DNA of 64,000 nucleotides from Azorinus chamasolen (GCA_963576725.1 OY755247.1:15316526-15380525), one strand, 5' to 3'. Shown: positions 1-9,613, numbered from the stretch's first letter. The notes: a model not told the origin generated them from the letters alone. Translations and numbers: made by a program.

Positions 1-59
1 ACTATAACCCAAAGGGCAAAATAAGCAAGGTGAGCAAGTCACATTTCTGAAGATCCATT

Positions 60-309
60 TTAACCCTTTCCCTGTTCTGTGTTCATTCCAAATTTCAATA
101 CCTACTGAATATTCATATATAAAATGATTATAACGAAATATGGAAGATGGAAAATTGTAGCCATTTTAGAAAGTAAAGACACAGATCTTTGAAATTCTAT
201 TAGCAAACAGAGTAGACCCTGATCAGACGGCTCCTCTAGGAGCCGTCTGATCTGGGTCTACTCTGTTTGCAAATGTGTGAAAACACGTTTATATGAGGGA
301 AAGGGTTAA
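60..309 (+). mobile_element. TTAA-group MITE, family A, intact
   Basis: A 250-bp element bounded by TTAA on both sides. Terminal repeats are AACCCTTTCCCTG and GAGGGAAAGGGTT. Core-1 hairpin is centred near 240 (GGCTCC-tc-GGAGCC). It has no coding capacity. Family-level call is by internal comparison with the many other copies here. Confidence 0.9.
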
Positions 310-370
310 GCCCTGCTATATGAAAACTAACCTTTAGAATTTGCAAACAGAATCAGACCTGCCACCACAT

Positions 371-855
371 TTAACCTTTTCCCTGTTTAGTAATTATTCA
401 AGATTTCTTCACCTCATGGTTATTCATGGACAGAATCAATAAAATTGAACATGGAAAAACAATTTTGTTCACTACTGCGAAAACTGCATAATAAAATCTA
501 TAAATTTACATAAGCAAACAGTGCAGATCCTGATCAGACGACTATACATGTCATGACTGGCATTTGCAGACAGCCAGGAGCCCTCTATTCTGGGTCTACC
601 CTGTTTGCAAATGCATGGAAAAGCATTTACAGTAGAACCCCTCTAATGGGACCACTTAAAAGAATAACCATGGCGGTCTTTATCAGCAGGTGATTGCTTA
701 ATGCAGAACGAAAGTTATGCAGAAAGCTCCTATAGGAGCTTTCTGCATAACTTTCTTCTTGCATTAAGCAACCACCTGCCTCTGCCAGACAGAATTATGT
801 CCCTTTTTGGTGATCGCATTAGAGGGGTTTTACTGTACATGAGGGAAAGGGTTAA
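371..855 (+). mobile_element. TTAA-group MITE, family A2, split by a D3 insertion
   Basis: Starts TTAACCTTTTCCCTG and ends GGGAAAGGGTTAA, with an eroded core-1 near 540-610. The right end is interrupted by a TA-group element at 628-837. Removing that element and one TA restores the expected A-type right end. Confidence 0.85.
628..837 (+). mobile_element. TA-group MITE, type D3, nested in A2
   Basis: Flanked by TA on both sides. Termini are CAGTAGAACCCCTCTAATG and GCATTAGAGGGGTTTTACTG. The shared D core (GCAGGTG..TGCTTAATGCAG, AGCTCCTATAGGAGCT) lies in the middle. TA duplication and CAGT ends fit Tc1/mariner/pogo-type non-autonomous elements. Confidence 0.9.
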
Positions 856-960
856 AATGTGACAACTGGTCAGGTTCAACACTGGTTGTCACACATCTAT
901 GTCTTGTGTGTTTTGCCTGTTTGTGTGAGAGACAGTATAGAAGTTGATCAAATGCAAAAT

Positions 961-1419
961 TTTACCCATTTACTCTATGAATATTTGTGTAAGAAATACA
1001 TATGAATATTAACCCATTCCCTCATAGGCTATTTTCAGATCCAACCTCTTTGAATAAATCTACCAAAAAGGAGCATTTACTAGAGAAAAGGAAATTTTTT
1101 GAATTGTGTAGTTTTAAAACCATTGTGGTAAATAGAGCATTAATTTTGCTCCTATGGAGCGAATGCTCTATTTATCACAATGGTTTCAGAAAGTTACTAT
1201 TTCAGAGGCGTAGAAAGGCGTATTTATGGAGGATTGTGTTAATTAGATGCATTTTTAAAATGGTATATTAATACAGGGAATTTCGCAATGGCAGAAACTG
1301 TAGAATCAGATTTATATCATTCAATAAGCAAACAGAGCAGACCCTGATCCTATAGGAGCAATCTGATCTCGGTCTTTTGAACTCTTTTTTGTTTGCAAAG
1401 GCATGAAAAAGTGTGTTAA
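961..1419 (+). mobile_element. TTAA-group MITE, family C, split by a B insertion
   Basis: C-type body (TTTACTCTATGAATATT, later GGCAGAAACTGTAGAATCAG and core-1 at 1326-1397). A complete B element sits at its TTAA (1009-1012). The right terminal repeat is missing and the next A element begins at the final TTAA. Confidence 0.8.
1009..1235 (+). mobile_element. TTAA-group MITE, family B, nested in C
   Basis: Left end TTAACCCATTCCCTCATAGG. The right end is eroded (GGAGGATTGTGTTAA, the final TTAA lying just beyond the stated end, near 1238). B core near 1120-1190. Host sequence on either side joins as GAATATTAATTAG, which matches uninterrupted C copies, so TTAA was duplicated. Confidence 0.85.
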
Positions 1420-1645
1420 CCCTTTCCCTGTTCTATATTTATTTCAAATTTCAATACCCACTGGATATTGATTGACAAAACAGTTATAATGAAATATGGA
1501 AGGTAGTACATTATAGCCATTTTAGAATGAAAAGAAACAGATCTAACAAATTCCATTAGCAAACAGAGCAAACCCTGATGAGACGGCTCCTATAGGAGCC
1601 TTCTGATCGGGTCTTCTGTTTGCAAATGTGTGAAAAGGTGTTTAT
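1416..1645 (+). mobile_element. TTAA-group MITE, family A, right end replaced
   Basis: Typical A left end and core-1. The right end stops at GTGTTTAT, where B-type sequence (TTCCTTCATAAATACGCC) takes over without a TTAA between them. Confidence 0.8.
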
Positions 1646-1862
1646 TTCCTTCATAAATACGCCTTTCTACGCCTCTGTAAAAGTCACTAATGAAACCATT
1701 GTGATGAATAGAGCATTTGCTCCTATAGGAGCAAATGTTCTATTTATCACAATGGTTTCAAACTACAAAATTCTAAAAAAAAATCCTTTTCTCTAGTTAA
1801 TGCTCCTTTTCGGTAGATTTATTCAAAATTGATCTAAAAATAGCCTATGAGGTAATGGGTTA
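1646..1862 (-). mobile_element. TTAA-group MITE, family B, fused to the preceding A
   Basis: Reverse-orientation B with intact core (GCATTTGCTCCTATAGGAGC) and terminus GGTAATGGGTTA. The outer TTAACCC is absent because the element joins an A element directly. Confidence 0.8.
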
Positions 1863-1934
1863 CAGGTTAAGATAAATCTGCAGCCTCAAATTCCCATAAA
1901 AAAATTTTTTTTCGGCAAGGTTACAGTTTTCAGC

Positions 1935-2188
1935 TTAATCCTTTCCCTGTTCAATATTCATGTAAGAAATACTGACATCATGAATATTTATTAGCTGAAC
2001 TTTTATAATGGCATATTTATACAGGTTGTTTTGGTATTGGTAGAAACAAAAGAGTCCAATATTTTAAAATATCATAAGCAAACAGAGCAGACTCTGATCA
2101 GATCCTATAGGACCCATCTGGTATTGGTCTTCTCTGTTTGCAAATGCATGAAAAGGCATAATTATATATATGTGAAGGAAAGGGCGAA
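1935..2188 (+). mobile_element. TTAA-group MITE, family C variant
   Basis: Begins TTAATCCTTTCCCTGTTC, continues with the C body (ATTCATGTAAGAAATACTG, CATGAATATT). Core-1 is at 2079-2142, and it ends GAAGGAAAGGGCGAA. An A-like left end on a C body shows mixing of family termini. Confidence 0.8.
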
Positions 2189-2467
2189 CTCTGTGTCTAG
2201 TTAGAAATTGGTTTCAACAAAAATTGTCTTCAGCTAGAAATGTCAAAAATAGAATTTTCTTCATTTCTTTACAAAACATATTTCAGAGTGTTAACAGTTT
2301 GGATCCAGATGTGACACTGCTTAAATTAGCATCTCATTTGAACCCAAGCTGATAGAAAAGATCATCAAAAAATCCATATTCATGTTGGTTCTGAAGTGAA
2401 AAGTGTATTATTTCTTTGGTATTGGAGAATGTTTGTGACAAGATATAAGTGAATTGTAAATCAACAC

Positions 2468-2660
2468 CAGAGTAACAGATCAAGGTGCGTACTCAAATTC
2501 TAAAATCGTCATTTCTCTACCAATTCCTATGTTGTGACCACTCTTTAGAATCGTCTCAAAGAGACGATTCTAAAGAGTGGTCACAACATAGGGTTTGGTG
2601 ACGAAATAAAGAAGTTATTCTTGAAAATGTTTTAATTTCCGTGCCTTATCTGAACCTCTG
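2468..2660 (+). mobile_element. hAT-like palindromic MITE, family E
   Basis: Termini CAGAGTAACAGATCAAGG and CCTTATCTGAACCTCTG. The centre is a near-perfect palindrome (2526-2592) built from CCTATGTTGTGACCACTC and TTTAGAATCGTCTC. CAGAG/CTCTG ends resemble hAT elements; no clear target duplication at this copy. Confidence 0.8.
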
Positions 2661-2830
2661 AGGACCACTTTTCCAATGGTCAAGTAGAGTTGATCATTGT
2701 CAGACTCTTTAGATATTCTTATCATTTAGAGATCTGAAGTGCTTGTAAGTATGTGTCATTGTGTATTTAATTGCTTTGCATGCTATGTTTCACCCTGAAC
2801 CTCGTGCATATTCATGCAGGAAAATTAACC

Positions 2831-3059
2831 TTAACCTTTTCCTCCATAGGCTATTTTTAGACCCAACCTCTTTGAATGAATCTACCCAAAAGAAGCATTA
2901 ACTGGAGAAAAGGAAAATTGTAGAATTTTGTAGTTTTAAACCATTCTGATAAATAGAGCATTTGCTCCTATAGGAGCAAATGCTCTATTTATCACAATGG
3001 TTTCAACTGGTGATTTTTACAGAGGCGTAAAAGGGCATATCTATTGAGGAAAGGGTTAG
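2831..3059 (+). mobile_element. TTAA-group MITE, family B
   Basis: TTAACCTTTTCCTCCATAGG at the left, GAGGAAAGGGTTAG at the right, intact B core near 2950-3003. Right TTAA is mutated to TTAG. Confidence 0.85.
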
Positions 3060-3120
3060 TAATGACTTTTCATGCTATCAATAAATTATGTTAGCTGAAT
3101 ATTTCATCGCAATCATTTTT

Positions 3121-4971
3121 AGCTCACCTGGCACAAAGTGCCAAGGTGAGCTATTTGGATGATCCTATGTCCGGCGTCGTGCGTATGTGCGTATGTGCGT
3201 CGTGCGTACGTGCGGGCGTCAACAATTTACTTAAACATCTTCTTCTCTGGAACTACAAAGCCAAGAGCTTTGATATTTGGTATGTAGTATGATGTAATGG
3301 TCCTCTACAGAGATTGTTCAAATTATGTCCCCCGGGCCAAAAATGGCCCCGCCCCAGGGCTTATCAGTTTTTCATAGGAAAATCTTTAAAAGTCTTCTTC
3401 TCTGAAACTGTAAGGCATAGACCTTTGATATTTGGTATGTAGCATCATCTAATGGTCCTCTACTAAGATTGTTCAAATTATGACCCCTGGGCCAAAAATG
3501 GCCCCGCCCCGGGGCTTATCAGTTTTTCATAGGAAAATCTTTAAAAATCTTCTTCTCTGAAAATGTAAGGCATAGACCTTTGGTATTTGGTATGTAGCAT
3601 CATCTAATGGTCCTCTACTAAGATTGTTCAAATTATGACCCCCAGGACAAAAATGGCCCCGCCCCAGGGCTTATCAGTTTTTCATAGGAAAATCTTTAAA
3701 AATCTTCTTCTCTGAAACTGTAAGGCATAGACCTTTGATATTTGGTATGTAGCATCATCTAATGGTCCTCTACTAAGATTGTTCAAATTATGACCCCTGG
3801 GCGAAAAATGGCCCCACCCGTGGCTTATCAGTTTTTCATAGGAAAATCTTTAAAAATCTTCTTCTCTGAAAATGTAAGGAATAGACATTTGGTATGTAGC
3901 ATCATCTAATGGTCCTCTACTAAGATTGTTCAAATTATGACCCCCAGGACAAAAATGGCCCCGCCCCAGGGCTTATCAGTTTTTCATAGGAAAATCTTTA
4001 AAAAATCATCTTCTCTGAAACTGTAAGGCATAGACCTTTGATATTTGGTATGTAGCATGATCTAATGGTCCTCTACTAAGATTGTTCAAATTATGACCCC
4101 TGGCCAAATATGGCCCCGCCCCGGGGCTTATCAGTTTTCATAGGAAAATCTTTAAATATATTCTTCTCTAAAATTATAAGGTATAGACCTTTGATATTTG
4201 GTATGTAGCATTATTTAATTGTCCTCTACCAAGATTAATCAAAATATGACCCCGGACCAAAAATGGCCCCGCCCAAGGGCTTATCAGTTTTTCATAGGAA
4301 AATCTTTAAAAATCTTCTTCTCCAGAACTGTAAGGTCTAGGCCCTTGATATTTGGTATGTAGCATCATCTAATGGTTTTCTACCAAGATTATTCAAATTA
4401 TTACCCCTGGGTCAAACATGGCCCCGCCCTGGGGCTTATCAGTTTTTCATATGAAAAGCTTTAAGAATCTTCTTCTCCAAAACTGTAAGGCAGAGACCTT
4501 AAATATTTGGTATGTAGCGCTATCTAATAGGTTTCTACCAGGATTGTTCAAATTATGTCCCCTGGGTTGAAAACGGCCCCGCCCAGGGGCATATCAGTTT
4601 TTCATAGTTTTTAAAAATCTTCTCTTAAAAATCTTTAAAAGTCTTCTCTGAACTTGTAAGGCATAGACCTTAGATATTTGGTATGTTGCATTATCTAATA
4701 GTCCTCTACCAAGATTTTCAAATTATGAACCCCGGATCAAAATTGGCCCCGCCCTGGGGCTTAACAGTTTTTCATAGGAAAATCTTTAAAATATATTCTC
4801 CTCCAAATCTGTAAGGTCTAGACTCTTTATATTTAGTATGTAGCATCATCGAATGGTTTTCTACCAAGATTTTTCAAATTATGCAATCTGTCATTGAAAT
4901 CATTAATCTGTTACGAACAGGTGAGCGATTAAGGGCCATCATGGCCCTCTTGTTAAAAGTTATCCAGCTGA
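3121..4971 (+). mobile_element. Helentron-like non-autonomous element with internal tandem array
   Basis: The 5' end holds a palindrome (AGCTCACCTGGCAC... CAAGGTGAGCT). The 3' end has a hairpin GGGCCATCATGGCCC followed by TCTTGTT. The body is a tandem array. A 27-bp direct repeat (GCTGAATATTTCATCGCAAT...) occurs just before the element (3094-3120) and just after it (4972-4998). Hairpin plus CTTG/CTAG-type end suggests Helitron2/Helentron-type elements; the class is inferred. Confidence 0.65.
3235..4880 (+). repeat. Tandem array, about 11 units of about 155 bp
   Basis: Each unit carries CTTCTTCTCTGAAACTG, TTTGATATTTGGTATGTAGC, AATGGTCCTCTAC, and GGCCCCGCCC...GGGGCTTATCAG. Units diverge increasingly toward the right end. 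The array is internal to the element at 3121-4971 and has no open reading frame of note. Confidence 0.9.
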
Positions 4972-5019
4972 ATATTTCATCGCAATCATTTTTAAAAGTT
5001 ATCCAGTCGGCTGAAATTG

Positions 5020-5122
5020 TGAGAAACTATTGGCTAAGTTGTGAACAGCGTAGATCCTGATGAGACGCAGAGTTACTCGACATCTCATCTGGATCCAACC
5101 TGTTTGCAAATGCGAGATACGT
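5020..5122. mobile_element. Family H fragment
   Basis: Hairpin remnant with GTAGATCCTGATGAGACG and CATCTCATCTGGATCC, similar to the H core at 58704-58743. Outer ends are not recognisable. Confidence 0.5.
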
Positions 5123-5143
5123 GTAGCTTAAGGATTCAAGGTA

Positions 5144-5374
5144 TTAAGCCATTCCCTCATATTGACGCCTTTTGACGCCTCTGCAAAAGTCACCTGTTGA
5201 AACCATTGTGATAAATAGAGCATTTGCTCCTATAGGAGCAAATGCTCTATTTATCACAATGGTTTCAAACTACAAAATTCTTAAAAAAAAATCCTTTTCT
5301 CCAGTTAATGCTCCTTTTTGGTAGATTTATTCAAAGAGGTTGGATCTAAAAATAGCCTATGCGGTAATGGCATA
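5144..5374 (-). mobile_element. TTAA-group MITE, family B
   Basis: Begins TTAAGCCATTCCCTCATA, intact B core, ends GCGGTAATGGCATAA where the right TTAA has decayed. Confidence 0.85.
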
Positions 5375-5375
5375 A

Positions 5376-5502
5376 ACCATAGAATCAGATCAATATTATT
5401 TCATAAGCAAACAGTGTAGACCCTGATCAGATGGCTCCTATAGGAGCTGTCTGATCTGTATCTACTCTGTTTGCAAAGGCTTATTTTTCAGGTAAGGGTT
5501 TA
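5376..5502 (+). mobile_element. Family C right half
   Basis: Starts mid-element at ACCATAGAATCAGATC, contains core-1 (AGATGGCTCCTATAGGAGCT) and ends TTTCAGGTAAGGGTT. The left half is missing. Confidence 0.7.
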
Positions 5503-5565
5503 TTTTTTCTGCCTATATTGTCTGCTTCAATTCTTATAAAAATATTACTCGAAATATTATTCCTT

Positions 5566-5854
5566 GCTTGTTATGCCCCCACATAGTGGTGGCATATAGA
5601 CTTGCCTTTATCCGTACGTACGTCCATACGCATATCTAAAATTTGTCAGGACTTCTACTTGGAAAGTATTTGTCCAATCCACATGTTTGTGGCCATTATG
5701 TCTTGGTCAAGTTCGATAACCATGTAAATGGCTTTAGACATTTAGGAGTTGCTGCCCTTTATTTGCAAAAATGACTTTAAAAATGGCCCTTACTTTCTGT
5801 GACCAAAAAATCTGAAGTGGGGGCATCAGTGTCCTATGGACACATTTCTAGTTT
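5566..5854 (+). mobile_element. Helentron-like short element (TTATGCCCCC type)
   Basis: The 5' palindrome GCCCCCACATAGTGGTGGC follows TTAT. The 3' end is GGGGGCATCAGTGTCC with hairpin GTGTCCTATGGACAC, then ATTTCTAGTT. The hairpin followed by CTAG and T at the junction resembles Helitron-type 3' ends. Confidence 0.65.
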
Positions 5855-6053
5855 TTAACCCATTCCTGCATTTTGATGCTTGTGTGAAAGTCACTTTAAG
5901 AAATCATTGTGATAAATAGAGCAAATGCTCTATTTATCACAATGGTTTCAAACTACAAATTCTAAAAATTTCCTTTTCTTAGTTAATTCTCCTTTTCGGT
6001 AGATTCATTCAAAGAGGTTATATCTAAAAATAGCCTATGCGGGAATGGGTTAA
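5855..6053 (-). mobile_element. TTAA-group MITE, family B, short core
   Basis: TTAACCCATTCCTGC to GCGGGAATGGGTTAA. The core is shortened to GAGCAAATGCTC, lacking the usual loop. Confidence 0.85.
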
Positions 6054-6209
6054 TAACTACTTTTTTTTTTTTTTCACCATTTTTGGAAGTAGACCTATAC
6101 CCCAGAAATTTGGAATTTCTACTGATTTGGGAATGTTTTTAGCTGTAAGAAGATTCCATCAACTTCCCTCCTACTAATGTCCGTTGCAAACTCAACGGAC
6201 TCATTCAGG

Positions 6210-6330
6210 CCAAAACCTTTAAAATTTATAAATAAACAGCAGACCAAGATCAGACGGCTCCAATAGGAGCTGTCTGATCTAGGTCTGTTGTTTGTTTATG
6301 AATTTTAAAAGTTTAGTTGTGACTGAATTT
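6210..6330. mobile_element. Isolated core-1 palindrome with other flanks
   Basis: Arms AAAATTTATAAATAAACAGC and GTTTGTTTATGAATTTT enclose GATCAGACGGCTCC-aata-GGAGCTGTCTGATC. None of the A, B or C ends is present; the outer sequence pairs instead. Confidence 0.65.
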
Positions 6331-6556
6331 TTACCTCTGAATTGGGAATTTTTCGATCACAATTGGGGGAAAAACAGGCCTTTTATCATTTGGAACATAG
6401 CCCAATAACGACTATAATATCATTTGGGAAAAAAGCCCAGCTATTTGTAAGGATAAGGAGGTTTTGTTTCTTATTACAAAGTTTTTATAAAATCTCAAAT
6501 TGACATGATGTAATGCATTGGGGGTTTACGTTTTTTCTCTCTGGGCATTTTTTTTT

Positions 6557-6599
<43 letters not shown>

Positions 6600-6934
6600 G
6601 CATTTATATATATTTCATAAAAAACAGTTGTAGTAAATAATATAAGTTCTGTAAGGGTCAGTCAGTCAGACATTGCAAATTGTACACATAGATGAGGATC
6701 TGCCCTGTTTGCAGTGCAGGTGGACACAATGTTGTTGACTCGAGCTGTCCAGTTACAGTATGAAAATTGAACAGATATATGCTTCTCCATAACTGTGGAA
6801 ATTGCAGTGACTGATCTTGGTCTACACTCTCTTGTGTGGTCATTTTGATCCAGCTTGTATAATCCTTGCAGTAATCTTGTGAGCTCCAAATAAGCACAAA
6901 AGTCATTTTTCTACCAAACCCTAGCTCTGGGTCC
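6331..6934. other. Intron-like non-coding DNA with homopolymer runs
   Basis: No gene seen. Contains a run of 19 T (6548-6566) directly followed by a run of 32 G (6567-6598). The 92-codon and 75-codon open frames on the minus strand here have no recognisable domain and are considered chance. Confidence 0.6.
6548..6598. repeat. T19-G32 homopolymer block
   Basis: Uninterrupted T run followed by uninterrupted G run. Run length in the assembly may not be exact. Confidence 0.9.
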
Positions 6935-6990
6935 ATGCTTATAAAGCTTTTTAGTTGAGTCTGAGTTCGTTCTCTAGTTTTTTATTGACA
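6933..6990 (+). repeat. Single arm of palindrome family J
   Basis: CATGCTTATAAAGCTTTTTA then GTTGAGTCTGAG and GTTCTC match the left arm of the full palindrome at 41314-41488. The second arm is absent. Confidence 0.65.
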
Positions 6991-7024
6991 TTATTTCGGA
7001 TAGGAATGCTCATGGAGTCACGGG

Positions 7025-7435
7025 TTAATCCTTTCCCTGTTGAATATTCATGGAAAAAAAAATATGACATTATGAATATCTATTAGCTGAAGTTTTATTA
7101 TATTAAAGTAAAACTCCTTAAATGCGACCACTTAATGAATAAACATGGGTGTTTTTATAAGCAGGTGGTTGCTTAATGCAGGACAAAAGTAATGCAGAAG
7201 TCCTGCATTAAGCTACCACCTGCATCTCAAACCCAGAATTATACCTCTTTTAGGTGGTCGCATTAGCGGGGTTTTACTGTATATGGCATATGTACCAAAG
7301 GATGGTTTTTGGTATGGGTAAAAGCTGTTGAGTCTGATCTGTTATAATTTCATAAGCAAACAGTGCTGACCGAGATCAGACAGCTCCTGCAGGAGTAATC
7401 AGATTCTGGTCTATTCTGTATGCTGGAAAAGGGAA
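7025..7435 (+). mobile_element. Family C, split by a D3 insertion
   Basis: TTAATCCTTTCCCTGTTG, C body (ATTCATGG, ATTATGAATATCTATTAGC), then D3 at 7101-7281, then ATGGCATATG and core-1. The right terminus is degraded to GGAAAAGGG. Confidence 0.75.
7101..7281 (+). mobile_element. TA-group MITE, type D3, core-deleted, nested in C
   Basis: Ends AAAGTAAAACTCCTTAAATG and GCATTAGCGGGGTTTTACTG with TA at the right. The centre has lost the inner hairpin (ATGCAGAAG joins TCCTGCATTAAGC). Confidence 0.8.
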
Positions 7436-7440
7436 ACAGA

Positions 7441-7677
7441 GTAAACCCAGATCAGATGGCTCTTGCAGGAGCCATCTAATCATATAATACAGAGGACTAG
7501 ATGAGATGCGTAAATTAAATTATTTTCAAGTAAAGTTCTTTTATTTCTCCATCAAACACTATGTTGTGACCACTCTTTAGAATCGTCTCTTCGAGGGTTT
7601 GATGGAGAAATGATGATTTTAGCATTTGAATACACCTGTTTATCTGTTGCTCTGTAATATATGAGGGAAAGGGTTAA
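7441..7677 (+). mobile_element. TTAA-group remnant interrupted by E
   Basis: Core-1 remnant (GATCAGATGGCTCTTGCAGG) to 7481, then the E insertion, then the A-type right end ATGAGGGAAAGGGTTAA. Confidence 0.6.
7490..7654 (+). mobile_element. hAT-like MITE, family E, half palindrome lost
   Basis: CAGAGGACTAGATGAGATGC to ATCTGTTGCTCTG. Only one arm of the E palindrome (CACTATGTTGTGACC...) remains, fused at TCGAGGGTTTGATGG. Confidence 0.8.
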
Positions 7678-7927
7678 CCCTTCGCTTGCTATTCGCGTCC
7701 ATATACGTACCTGTAAATAGTGAAGACCCAGATGAGACAGCTCCTGCAGGAGCTGTCTCATCAGGGTCTGCACTATTTACAAGTTGATTGTACAACCAGT
7801 ACACTCCAAAGCAGTGATTTCACAGCGAAATACTTGTACACAGTGAAGATATAATTATGTAATTATACAACAGGGCATGGGTAAAGAGGGAGTAATGTAT
7901 TTTAAAATTAAGCAAGTGAAGGGTTAA
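7674..7927 (+). mobile_element. TTAA-group MITE, family F, intact
   Basis: TTAACCCTTCGCTTGCTATT to AAGCAAGTGAAGGGTTAA. Core-1 relative: GAAGACCCAGATGAGACAGC, loop tgca, GTCTCATCAGGGTCTGC. Two further copies at 54369 and 60439. Confidence 0.9.
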
Positions 7928-8043
7928 TATTTATTCAGTATTTGTATTTGGCATCAGAGTACACTAAGAACTGCACATTGAACTGGGTTAGGGAAAGTGC
8001 TACTCATTTTTTTGACTAAGATATTGATGTGGTTTCATTTCAG

Positions 8044-8154
8044 TCGCCTAAGGACCTGACATGCTTGGTGCAGTTTGAATATGTAGAGTTATATGACGGA
8101 CTCCACTGGAAGAAGAAATATCACGCCCCCACAGATTACTGCTTTGCTCTGAAG
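8044..8154 (+). CDS. RAPH1: MRL-family (lamellipodin-like) exon: PH domain, middle part
   Basis: A 111-nt exon (37 codons, phase 0 on both sides) preceded by a TTTCATTTCAG acceptor and followed by GTAAGA. It encodes SPKDLTCLVQFEYVELYD and then WKKKYHAPTDYCFALK. This is the signature central block of the PH domain in MRL adaptors (lamellipodin/RAPH1, RIAM/APBB1IP, nematode MIG-10, fly Pico), which bind phosphoinositides and activated Ras-like GTPases at the leading edge and recruit Ena/VASP. The exon continues in frame into 11541-11642. Earlier exons (RA domain and PH strands 1-3) were sought by eye upstream and not found. Invertebrates usually have one MRL gene, so 'RAPH1-like' is a family name, not a claim of one-to-one orthology. 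Confidence 0.93.
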
Positions 8155-8350
8155 GTAAGAAGCACCTAGTGTCTATAGACACTATAGACACCAGTAAAGG
8201 TACAACTATTGCCCTATAATCATTATACACAGGGTTGCCATGCGTCAGGGAAATTGAATTTTTTTCAAGGTCGGGGAAATGTCTTGGAATTTTCAAAATA
8301 TGGGGAATGGTCAGGGAATTTTGAAAAAAATAGATTTAAGGGCATATATT

Positions 8351-8589
8351 TTAACCCTTTCCCACATATAACTATGTTTTCACACATTTGCAAACAGAGT
8401 AGACCCAGATCAAACGACTCCTATGATCAGGGTCTGCTCTGTTTGCTTTTGGAATTTGAAAAATCTATTTCTGTATTTTCTAAAATGGCAACTATGTTCC
8501 ACCTTCCATATTTCATTATAACTGCTTTGTTCATGAATATTCAGTAGGTATTGAAATTTGGACTAAACATAGAACAGGGAAAGGGTTAA
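8351..8589 (-). mobile_element. TTAA-group MITE, family A
   Basis: TTAACCCTTTCCCACATATA to GAACAGGGAAAGGGTTAA. The core-1 centre is shortened (ACGACTCCTATGATCAGG). Lies in MRL intron 1 of the window. Confidence 0.88.
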
Positions 8590-8700
8590 CCCTTTCAACC
8601 TCGGAGATGAATTCACTGGTAATTGCAAACAGTGCACACTCTAGGAGCCCTCTGATCAGGGTCTGCACTGTTTGTCAAGCAAAATCCGTGAGCAAGTTTA
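8586..8700 (-). mobile_element. TTAA-group fragment with core-1-like hairpin
   Basis: Shares the TTAA of the previous element, then CCCTTTCAACC, GCAAACAGTGCACAC and CTGATCAGGGTCTGCAC. Right end not found. Confidence 0.5.
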
Positions 8701-8919
8701 CACCTTTACCACCTATACACCTGTAATAGTCACTTCTTGAAACCTTTGTGATAAATAGAGCATTTGTTCATATAGGAGCAAATGCTCTATTTAAATCACA
8801 ATAGTTTCAAACTACAAAATTCTAAAAAAAAAAATTCCTTTTCTCTAGTTAATGCTCCTTTTCGTTAGATTTATTCAAAGATGTTGGATCTAAAAATAGC
8901 CTATGAGGGAATGGGTTAA
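8697..8919 (-). mobile_element. TTAA-group MITE, family B
   Basis: B core (GAGCATTTGTTCATATAGGA...) and right end ATGAGGGAATGGGTTAA. Left end eroded to TTTACACC. Confidence 0.8.
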
Positions 8920-9165
8920 CCCTTTCCCTGGTCTATATTTAGTTCAAATTTCAATACCTATTGAATATTCATGGACAAATTAGTTATAATGAAATGTGGA
9001 ACGTGGAATATTGTAGCCATTTTAGAAACTAAAGAAACAGATCTATCAAATTCCATAAGCAAACAGAGTAGACCCTGATCAGACGGCTCCTAGAGGAGCC
9101 GTCTGATCTGGGTCTACTCTGTTTGCAAATGCGTGAAAACACGTTTATATGAGGGAAAGGGTTAA
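8916..9165 (+). mobile_element. TTAA-group MITE, family A, intact 250 bp
   Basis: Shares its left TTAA with the preceding B. Core-1 GACGGCTCC-taga-GGAGCCGTC, right end ATGAGGGAAAGGGTTAA. Confidence 0.9.
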
Positions 9166-9278
9166 AAAAAAAAAATGCAATCTGAGCAACAGTGTGAAAT
9201 CTTCATAAAAGCTGATACCACTCTTTGTCTTACCTAGATCTAGTTTATTTGCTGTGATAATCTCAATACATATGTTTC

Positions 9279-9519
9279 TTTACCCTTTACATGTTGAATA
9301 TTCATGTAAGAGATAATTAGGTCATTAATATTAATTGGAATAAGTTTACAATGGCACACAGGGTATTTGGCTCAGGCAGAATCTGAAGTATCAGATCTAT
9401 ATTATACGATAAGCAAACAGAGAAGACACTAATCAGATGGCTCCTATAGCAGCAACTGATATGGGTACTTTCTGTTTGCAAAGGTGTGAAAAGGCACCGT
9501 TTTGTGAGGGAAAGGGTTA
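9279..9519 (+). mobile_element. TTAA-group MITE, family C variant
   Basis: TTTACCCTTTACATGTTGAA, C body, degenerate core-1 (AGATGGCTCCTATAGCAG), right end GTGAGGGAAAGGGTTA. Confidence 0.8.
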
Positions 9520-9613
9520 TGTTCATATCTACTGTTATGCTTGTCTGTTCTTTGTTTGATTAAAATCAAGGTATTGGTCTGGCATTGTTGGAGGTATTTT
9601 GCAAAAACACTAC

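Noticed and set aside
1..8043. Upstream exons of the MRL gene (RA domain, first half of PH)
   Set aside because: Looked for by eye in plus-strand frames near possible acceptors; no convincing segment found, so they are assumed to be outside the window.
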